A DNA stretch of 64,000 nt from Liquidambar formosana. Lineage: Eukaryota > Streptophyta > Magnoliopsida > Saxifragales > Altingiaceae. The first letter of the stretch is position 1. Each line of letters starts with the position of its first letter. Both the position numbers and the translations under genes were made by a program. This document shows, piece by piece, positions 55,790 through 64,000 of this stretch. The notes below the pieces were generated by a model. It had not been told where the DNA came from. It saw only the letters and a program-made list of their open reading frames with translations, and did no database searches. The stretch spans positions 43,832,792 through 43,896,791 of the forward strand of contig CM077821.1 of NCBI GenBank assembly GCA_039720395.1, given 5' to 3'.

Positions 55790-58700
55790 CTAAGAGCTAA
55801 AGGGCTTCAATGTGTTCCCAATATCAATTACGAATCGGTAGCTAACATCACCCTTCACCAGACGCTCCATGGCAGTGTTTACATAGTCCATCGGAATAAC
55901 TTCAATGTCTGCTGCTATTTTGTGTTTTGCTGCAAAATCAATCATCTCTTGCATCTCCTTCATTCCCGAACCAGCACTCCCAGTTACCATCTTTCTCCCT
56001 GTAGATCCATGTACATCCACTGTTAGCTATAGTTTCTTACTCAAGTTTAATTATGTGAAATCCTCTAAGAGGGCACCTCTAAATGAGATTGAGAAGAATG
56101 AAAGAGACAAATACATGAATGGCAACCTCTCAAGTATACTTGTATCCTTGTCGATCCATAGGCAAGGGTGGTTCAATCATATATAAATTCTTCTCATATA
56201 AGTGAGCAATGCTATATATCCCACAATTTTCCCACAAATTCAAAATTCCGAATGAGGTGACATCTTAGTATCAGATTTATTTTTGGCTCATTATTCAAAT
56301 TCAAATTTTAAAATCCAAAGTCGTGGGTTGTTACATTGCCATATCATTATGGATGTTGAATTTCAGGAAATTTTTTTTGAGACAAGGAGCATATAACTAT
56401 ATAAGTAATAAAGCCATGTTAACCTAAGCCATGTTACCTGATGAAACAAAGTGTTTGATGTCATATGCTTACCCATAAGCAAAGGAAAAATTGGTAGCTC
56501 AAGCGGCTTCTCCGGTACACCAATCATTATAAGTTTTCCATGAGACTTAAGAAGGACAATCAATGGTAGGAGGGGATGAGTTGCAGAGACCGTATCAATG
56601 ATACCATCCAGTGTGCCCATAGCAGCCTAAAAAATTCAACATAATAGCATTAGCAAATGAGGTTAATATCTATAACAGTATAGTCTAAAAGTTGTCACCT
56701 GCATCTGCTCTGCATCGTGGCTGACCAAAAACGAGTCCGCACCAAGATTTTCTATAGCTTCATTCTTCTTGCTAGGAGAAGTACTGATCACTGTCACTTT
56801 ACCCCCAAACGCCTTTGCAAACTTCACGGCTACATGGCCTAGCCCACCTAGTCCCACCACACCCACATGCATACTAGGTTTGTCAAGTCCGAAATATTTC
56901 AAGGGGCTATACACTGATATCCCAGCGCATAGAAGAGGAGCACCAGCATCCAGAGGCAAGTCGTCAGGAAAACGAATCACGTAGTGCTCATCCGCGACCA
57001 TGATGTCGGAGAAGCCTCCATATGTGGTGGTTCCATCGTCGTAAGTGGAGCCGTAGGTGAGTATTAATTTTGGGCAGTAAACCTCAAGATCATTGGCACA
57101 GTTATCGCAAGAGTGGCACGATCCAGCCAAGCCCCCCATGCCCACTTTATCTCCAACTTTGAACTTTTCTACCTTGTTTCCCACCTCCGTCACTACGCCC
57201 ACAATCTCGTGCCTGCATAGGCCATTCATTTTAACATGGATAACGAAAATGGACCACCCATCCTTGAAGTAATTTTCTCTCCATGGAAAAACCAATCAAT
57301 TAATTGAAAAAATGAGGTTAAGGTTGAATATATAGGTACCCAGGGACAAGAGGGTATGTGGACATGCCAAATTCGCTCTTGACAAAGTGAAGATCCGAAT
57401 GACATATCCCACAGTAGAGTACTTTAAATGTCACGTCTTTCTCTCCTGTTGCCCTGCAAGTAACCATCATATATCAATTATTACAACATAAACTGTCACG
57501 CCTCGACTCGAAGAGTCGACACGTGGATAAAAGTCAAAGTAAAAAGGTGTACATGTAGATAAGTCAAGAGTATAAAAGTTGCGAAAGACTTAGTCAAATC
57601 CATGTGTATTTTTTTTTTTTTAATAATAATAAGTGTATCAGCTCATCAATAACACTCAAATAATTAACATGAAATGTTATGCTCACACATCATGTCCATA
57701 ATAATATATGATCCTAAAATAATGCCAACATCCCTGGCACATAGGCTAAATTCAAACTATTCAAAGTTTATTAAGTAATAATTGTAATGACAATAATAAT
57801 AGTAATGTCTACGCATCAAAATAGCATAGTCTCTATGCAATGCACGTGCATCTATCCTCATCCATGACTATACTAGTACGTGACCTTCTAGATAGGGGTG
57901 TTCAGTGGTTTGGTTTGGTTCGATTTTAGGGTAGATTTTGAACCAAACCTATTATACTTTGGTTTTTGTTTTCTTGAATCAAAACCAAACCATACTAGTA
58001 AAAAAACCAAACCATAAAATTTCGGTTTGGTTCGGTTCAGTTTCGGTTTTATCCTATCAAATAACAACAAATAATTAAAAATAAAAAAATAACAAGCCAA
58101 ACTCTAAATAAAAACATTTTTAATAAAATCATTACATTAGCAATTAAAAAAATATATTAAACATTGTATCAAAATGGAAAAGTATTAACTTATGTCAATC
58201 CAAGTTCAAATCTCCGATCTAATACGTGTCAATATCCCATACAACAATAATAGCTAATTTAATACATGCCAATCTAATAAAGAAAAAACATTAAGAAAAT
58301 TTACAATCTATTACCTATTATGCCCTTATTAGAATAGAAAATTTACAAACTAAATTTAATATATAATATATAAAATTATATATATTTATATTATATTTTT
58401 TTGGTTTTTTCGGTTTTTCGGTTTGGTTTGGTTTTTTAAACATAAAAACCAAAACCAAACCAATTTAATTCGGTTTTCTAAAATTAGAACCAAAACCAAA
58501 CCTAAGGACAAAAAAACCAAACCAAACCAAACCAACCGATTTGGTTTGGTTTGGTTTGGTTTTCGGTTTTAACCTAAACCATGGACACCCCTACTTCTAG
58601 ATCCAAGTCCTTAGTTCATGCAATTAGGCATCCGCCATCGGCGAACCTTCACTCATCACCTGATCATCTGAAATAATAATAGGATGAGTTACGAAGCCCA

Positions 58701-61101
58701 ATAGAAAATATGTGTGGATTCCATACAATTAATATACGTGCAGATACATGGTATATAAATTAAAATCATTTAATAACTCAAAATCAAATATCAGTCACAA
58801 ATCAGTACTTTGTGTGGGTTTTAAGTTAATTTCCCCAAAAATTCTCATAGTATCTCCAATTCCCAAGACTATGGGATCAAACCATGCATCAACCGTCACT
58901 GATCACAGGTTACGTTGTCACGTCAACCCCTGGCTTAGCCAAGCACGAAAATAACCAACACCTACGCGGAGTTCTTCCTCGAGGGCATTAGGGTCTTTCA
59001 CCCAAGGGCACTTTACCCTGCTTGATATTCGCGGAGTATTCTCAAACACAGGACACTACGCCCTTGTGATACCCCCACCCGTTTGATGCATACCAAGACC
59101 CAAGGTCCACAAATCCAAAACATTTTCCATTATTCATATAAATATCCGAGTGTCCAAAAGTATCCATAAACACATTTGATAAATTTCTGGAATTCAAGTA
59201 ACATTTCTAAAGCATTTCCAAATAAACAACATTTATAAAGCATTTTTCCATAATCCAAGTATGATGAAAATTCCACACATTTAACAGATATTTCACAATA
59301 ACATTTAATTGAGTATATAACCATGTATCTTTAAGCAATAATATAAAACAGTCGTATCAAATAATATATTGAAGGATTCCCTAAATTTTGAACAAGTAAT
59401 AAAAATATTTTGTTATAAATCAGAGGGAAAATCCAACTATATCATTAAGGCATTTTAAAATCACATTTATAAAAAAACACTATATTAAATGTAAAGAAGC
59501 CACATTTCCTACCTCAATCGTGAGCAATACCAACCCAAAACCACGTGATAGACATTGACAATGCGAATGCAGCGTTACTGCTCCCTAGGGTCCTCCCGAG
59601 GACCGATAAAATCTGATAATTATGCATACGTAATATTTAAGTAAATTTCAAAATAAATATAACGTACTCAAAAATTACTATTGGCCTTCTAACAGTGAAC
59701 TATGGTCCCAAAATGATCAAAATAATTTTTTAAAACATTCTCTATAATTTCTAGGAATTTCTCATATTTTTTTGGGAATTTTCTGTAATTTTTGGAATTT
59801 TCTGGAATTTTTAATAAATATTAATTTGGCCAAAAAGTCAAACTATAGTCAAACTTGGTCAAAATGGTCAACTAAGGGTTCCACATGGTAGGGCCTGCCA
59901 AGACGAGTCCGACGGTCAAATTTGGAGTTCATATGGTTATCGTATGGCTTTTAAATGCGTGAGAACACAGTAAGGTATACGGATGCACCCACACAGGATC
60001 ATAGTCCTATGAGGTTCTCTTCAACCTCCCGCGGGTTGAATTGTGTAACCGGTTACACCGTGTGTTCAACGGGCCAACTTCGACGATTAATATCTCCTTC
60101 TTTTCTTGACCATTTTCAGTGATTCAAGTGTCAAATCGAAGCTCATGTAGAGTACTACATGCGCGTATAAATTGTTCATTCAGAATCCTATAAAATCATA
60201 TTCGTTTTTAAGCCTAAAGTTTCTGATTTTCATGATCCAAAATTCTAAAATTTCTAAAACTTCAACCTATAGTCAATTTCTCTGAAATTTGATACTACCA
60301 TGGTGATCCTTGGTCCCAAAAACATAAATAGGGTCATCCTTTCTAAAAATAACACAAGAAAATAAAATTGCATATACATTTATACATATACACAGTACGT
60401 GACATATATATATATATATATGAAATCAACAATAGAGGAGGTGAGGTTTTTACCTCACTAAGAGAGCTCTACGAACTCAGCCAAAAATCTCCACCAGACC
60501 ACTCTTTTTCTCCTTTGTTCTCTCTCAGTTTCTCTCTCTCTCTCTCTGTTGCTCTTTCCCTAACTCTCTGTCTTGTGTCCCTTTATGCATATATATATAC
60601 ACATATCCGAACTAGATGCAAATGGGAATAGAGATGGGAGTCAAGGTGAGTAGGTGTGGTTGAAGTATGGCCTCTTAATTGCTAAAGGAAATACAGGGCC
60701 AGGGTTATTATGGGTTGCAGAGTTGCAGAATAGGGGAGGAAAATGGGTAGTCCGTTCACATTCATCTCCATGGTTTGGGCTATGGTGTGGTTGGGTGCAT
60801 GATTTTATGCTATACATGCCTAAATTATGGTAAAATTGCATACATAGGATCAAAATAAATATTATATATATATTTATAAAATTCAGGTCATCACATAAAC
60901 ATTATTAGTAACATTTTTATCATTATTATCATGATCATCGTTTTTTATTCTAAGAGGTAGCACATAAAACTGCGCAGAGAAGTAAGAATTAAAACAGATC
61001 TACCTTCTAGAGAATTTGAAGTGAGAGAGGACACCAGATGTATCTCTGGCTGCCCATCCTAGGGCCTTCTGCGGGTGTTCTGTCTCTGGTGATTTAGACA
61101 T
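55790..61101 (-). CDS. CAD: Cinnamyl-alcohol-dehydrogenase-family enzyme, copy 2 (362 aa, five exons)
   Basis: Paralogue of 50383-52291 with identical exon sizes and phases: 61101-61004, 57453-57340, 57212-56699, 56626-56473 and 55998-55790. All zinc ligands and the [10 protein letters not shown] loop are kept. I count 18 amino-acid differences (about 95% identity), nine of them in exon 3 (for example [10 protein letters not shown] for [10 protein letters not shown]). Intron 1 is about 3.55 kb instead of 143 bp because of a solo LTR. The reading frame is intact, so it may be functional if the long intron is spliced. Substrate range is not predictable. Confidence 0.92.
57893..58593. mobile_element. 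hAT-type MITE (701 bp) nested in the solo LTR
   Basis: An 8-bp duplication cttctaga (57885-57892, 58594-58601) flanks inverted ends TAGGGGTGTTCA and TAGGGGTGTCCA. Subterminal GGTTTGGTTTGGTTTT repeats at both sides are in opposite orientation. The middle is AT-rich with no transposase. Confidence 0.88.
60400..60605. repeat. Microsatellites near the end of the solo LTR
   Basis: (TA)n at 60406-60421, a TCTC-rich tract (about 60520-60550) and a short atatatata tract (60589-60598) occur within LTR sequence. The leader-like CT-rich run may be the LTR transcript start region. Confidence 0.6.
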
Positions 61102-61130
61102 TTTTTTTTTCTTTCTTTCTTTCTTATACG

Positions 61131-61350
61131 TTGCAAAGGTGCGTGGAGAGAGAGATCGATCTTATAAGCTGGTGGCTGAAGGTTGTGGTGGTGGTGGTGT
61201 TGCAAAGGTGCGTGGAGAGAGAGATCGATCTTATAAGCTGGTGGCTGAAGGTTGTGGTGGCTGAAGGTTGTGGTGGTGGTGGTGTTGCAAAGGTGCGTGG
61301 AGAGAGAGATCGATCTTATAAGCTGGTGGCTGAAGGTTGTGGTGGTGGTG
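61131..61350 (-). repeat. Leader minisatellite of CAD copy 2 (three copies)
   Basis: A unit of about 68 bp (gttgcaaaggtgcgtggaga...gctgaaggttgtggtggtgg) occurs three times: about 61131, 61199 and 61284. The second copy carries an extra ggctgaaggttgtggt. Unit 1 has one copy (about 52317-52385). It lies 30-250 bp upstream of the copy 2 ATG. Confidence 0.88.
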
Positions 61351-61849
61351 GTAAGAGCTTTCATAAGAGATGGGGTTGACTCTTCTTGGCTGAATTGTTT
61401 TTCCCCCAAGAAAGCTTACATCTACACGCAACAATTTTTACAAGGATGGGTGGTCCACTTTCGACTGCTGACCACGACATTACGCACGTACTTATTAGGG
61501 AATAAACAAAATCTAGCCCAATTTTTTGATACTTGGTTCCAAATCCTTGCCTGTTGGCCAAGCATACATGATGTTGAACACCTTAATATGTTAAGCACCC
61601 AATAATATTCAAGTATTTGACGACGTACATCTATAACACGGAATATCATGAATCTGCTTGGGACTCAATTAGTGTCGTACATATATGATGTTGAGCATCT
61701 AAATATTTTCATCATACTCTCATAAAAGAACCTCTTTTATATCTCCATCAAATATGGGTACCAGACGTACTGTGTACACGCCGGTTGCCAAATAAATGGG
61801 TGATAAAGATGAGAGTCCAAACGATGTCTGCTTAGAAAACCTACTCATC

Positions 61850-62055
61850 CCTTCAGTAACTCAATTGGTAAGAGTGAACTTATGATTGTGTGGTTAGGCG
61901 CATGGTCACAGGTTTAATTCCCTGCAAAGATAATCCAAGATCTAAGTAGAGGGCCATAGCGATTGATTGCTACGCTAGTTTCCCCAAACCCGAAGATTTA
62001 AATTCTATGAGTGGGTCCAAAGGATTCTACAGTAGATCCCTCGTTTTAAAAAAAT
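61850..62055 (+). mobile_element. tRNA-derived SINE in unit 2
   Basis: Counterpart of 52864-53059, with TAACTCAATTGGTA and GGTTTAATTCCC boxes. The tail is shortened, and an extra ccaaaggattctacagtag segment is present before it. Confidence 0.62.
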
Positions 62056-63080
62056 AAATACTCCTTCTGTTTCAAATTGACCGTCCTCTTTGAAAAAAAC
62101 TCGTTTTTTAAGGAAATCCTATTGCATATGTTTTGAGATTCTAATTTTGCCCTCAAGTGTTCAAAACATTAGAAAATGAGGAAATACCTCTTTAAAGGTA
62201 TTTTAGGAAATGAATAAAAAATGATTAATGATTTTTAAAATGTGACAATAATTTCGAAACATCTCCCAAAAAAAAAAAAAAAAAAGTATGCCACTTATCT
62301 AGAAAACCTTAGTCTACCATAGGCAGTGCAGAAATGGGCCCGTTAATACTAGTAATCAAGCACATGTGATGTGTGCAATACATCTTTTCAAGTTTCCACT
62401 CTATCAGTGGAACTGTTATGTTAGTTTTCAAGTTTTTTAAATCGCATATGTGTGTGGGAAAGAATTAAGGGAAAACAAATTAGTGGTAGATTTTTTAAAA
62501 TTGATAAAATTATTAAATCGTCTCTTAACTTCATAACTTATAAGGGTATTTTAGTATATTTAGGTGCAGTCCAACTACAAAGGATATTGGCTTTATATAG
62601 TAGTATAGATTTATGTACTGTGTCCGAATCCGTGCACGTGTATCAATAGGGAAAGTGATCAAGGGTATTTTGGACAAAAGAAATCCAACTTCATTAACCA
62701 TTCCAACCATTATGGACGATTTTAACTTTAAACCTTGGACTGGAAAACCCAACTCATTGTTCCACATTTTGTCACCATTTGTCAACCTAATCATCAACTT
62801 TTACACTTGCATCTGCAGAGATTTCTCATTTTATTCTTTTATTGAGTTTTTATTTATTTATTATTTTTTGGGAGGAAAATTTATTTTTCGTAAGTCTTAT
62901 TATGCATTCCCGAAATAAGCTCCATTGACTAGGGCAAGGTATTCACTAGCCATAGCAACCCATCAGAAAAATCTATAGTTGGGCCAACCATTGTAAAAGT
63001 GTCTTTACTAAAAATGGGCTTGTATTGGCCTTTGGAGGCCCAAATTCCCAGATTCCTATTAGTGTCCATATTTAAATTAA
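62056..63080. other. Unit 2 intergenic DNA
   Basis: Matches 53060-54094 with small indels. No gene. Confidence 0.45.
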
Positions 63081-63484
63081 GGGAACAGCTATTGCAACCC
63101 CCATTCTTATAACCTCACCCCTTTGTTTTTGGTTTTCAAGATTTCATGAAAAATATAAAAGGTTTTTGCAAAAACCGACCGCTTGGTCCACTAGAAAACA
63201 TCATTTTGAACAACTTTAAAGAAGAAGGTTTTACTAAAATCTATCGTTTAGGTAGACTTTTTGGCAAAAAATGAAATAAATGCTATAAATGGCTAAAAAG
63301 TATATTTAAACGATAGATTTAGGAAAAACTTTTTTTTACAAAGTTATTCAAAATGGTATTTTTTACTGGATATCACGGCCGATTTTCATAAAAACCTTTT
63401 ATATTTTGCATAAAATCTTAAAAGCATGAAGAATGTGGGCTGGGTAGTAACTAGTAAGAATGTGGGGTTGCAATAGCCGTTCCC
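63081..63484. mobile_element. Foldback MITE in unit 2
   Basis: Duplicate of 54095-54499, carried along by the segmental duplication. It is flanked by ttaaattaa (63072-63080 and 63485-63493). Confidence 0.85.
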
Positions 63485-63494
63485 TTAAATTAAA

Positions 63495-63825
63495 AACAGC
63501 CCAAGGGGCCCAAACTCCAGAACCATCCCGAGAGTTCAGGACATGTCCTCCACATGAATAAAAACCCACCTTGATGATGTCATACCTGGCATTAGCAATT
63601 ACATCTCCACTGTCACCTTTTGCTGAATGACTCAACATTAGGCCACGTAGCTTCTCTGGAATCTTCCTATCCACCAATTTTCCTACTTGGTTGTCCTCAT
63701 CATAACTCGGTTTATTCCACTGAGTTGACTCGTCACCAATTGAGTCAACCGGAGTTACAACACAATAACCATAGCCACCACGGCTAAAAGCTTCCCATGA
63801 GGCGTATCGAAATGATCCGCCCTGC
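63495..63825 (-). pseudogene. Unrecognised exon-like ORF, unit 2
   Basis: Counterpart of 54510-54840. The frame stays open with a few replacements (for example LRGLMLSHSAKGDSG for LCGLMLSHSAKGNSG). The shared open frame favours a real or recently real exon. The family is unknown. Confidence 0.45.
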
Positions 63826-64000
63826 TAAGCCCTCCATGTGCATTTTTCCAAATATCCTCAATTTCAATTTAGTCCATTAACTTACAAATTGTGTGATTTT
63901 GGAACACTTTTAAAAATATTGATTCAATGTTGGTCAGGTACTGACGACCATCTCTTAAGTTGACAGAAAATGCACGTGTTCGTCTATGTGGCACTAATAT

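Larger units (their letters stand above)
57494..60895 (+). mobile_element. Solo LTR (3.4 kb), Del/Tekay-type Ty3/gypsy, in CAD copy 2 intron 1
   Basis: It begins TGTCACGCC and ends GGTCATCACA, flanked by taaac (57489-57493 and 60896-60900), and the empty site is seen in unit 1 near 52090. Very long LTRs starting TGTCACG and ending in TCACA fit Del/Tekay chromoviruses. There is no gag or pol. A hAT MITE is nested within. Strand is set by the TG...CA reading and is uncertain. Confidence 0.78.
55678..64000. repeat. Tandem segmental duplication, unit 2 (enlarged, runs off the window)
   Basis: Homologous to 50269 onward. The match is broken by a 3.4 kb solo LTR (57494-60895) and by extra leader repeats near 61131-61350. 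The last base of the window corresponds to about 55018 of unit 1, so roughly 650 bp of the unit lies outside. Confidence 0.87.

Overview
The window is nuclear DNA from a flowering plant, probably a eudicot. It has intron-rich genes with GT-AG introns, AT-rich intergenic DNA, a plant histone H2A with a C-terminal SPKK-type tail, a chloroplast-type ArgJ, cinnamyl-alcohol-dehydrogenase-family genes, and many plant transposons (Tat-lineage Ty3/gypsy, L1 and RTE LINEs, SINEs, hAT and Mutator-type MITEs). I cannot name the species. Exon limits were read by hand from splice signals and family knowledge.

Layout. 1-1010: AT-rich DNA with a tRNA-derived SINE. 1011-11909: a nearly complete 10.9 kb Ty3/gypsy retrotransposon (5-bp target duplication, two LTRs about 3% different). 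Its gag-pro-pol frame is broken only by four TAG codons, one of them in a tobamovirus-type readthrough context. Between pol and the 3' LTR it carries an antisense gene with its own TATA box, a 5'-UTR intron and three coding exons. 12108-12670: LINE end. 13069-13742: a conserved plant gene of unknown function. 14.2-19.7 kb: RTE, L1 and hAT remnants. 20362-20775 (+): histone H2B; 25642-26553 (-): histone H2A.W. The two histone genes are convergent and share promoter motifs.

27-34.8 kb: gene-free DNA with foldback MITEs and a 1.4 kb Mutator-like element with about 300-bp terminal inverted repeats. 34.8-38.1 kb (+): an unrecognised two-coding-exon gene with a 5'-UTR intron and an upstream ORF. 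39074-47551 (-): a complete 17-exon ArgJ gene (469 codons) of chloroplast arginine synthesis. 47750-49309: a Mutator-like element nested in a MITE.

50.27 kb to the window end: a head-to-tail tandem duplication of about 5.4 kb. Each unit has an intact five-exon zinc alcohol dehydrogenase of the CAD family (362 aa each, 18 differences), then a SINE, a MITE and an unrecognised exon-like ORF. The second unit is enlarged by a 3.4 kb solo LTR in intron 1, itself holding a hAT MITE, and its gene has a triplicated leader repeat. The window ends inside the second unit.

The genes are independent housekeeping and metabolic loci rather than an operon: chromatin (H2B, H2A.W), arginine synthesis (ArgJ), and phenylpropanoid/monoterpenoid-type alcohol-aldehyde metabolism (CAD pair). 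The least ordinary items are the antisense spliced gene in the retrotransposon, the UAG-CAA-UUA boundary, and an inverted pair of a TGTTTGGTT...GAGAAAA motif recurring in introns or flanks of three genes.
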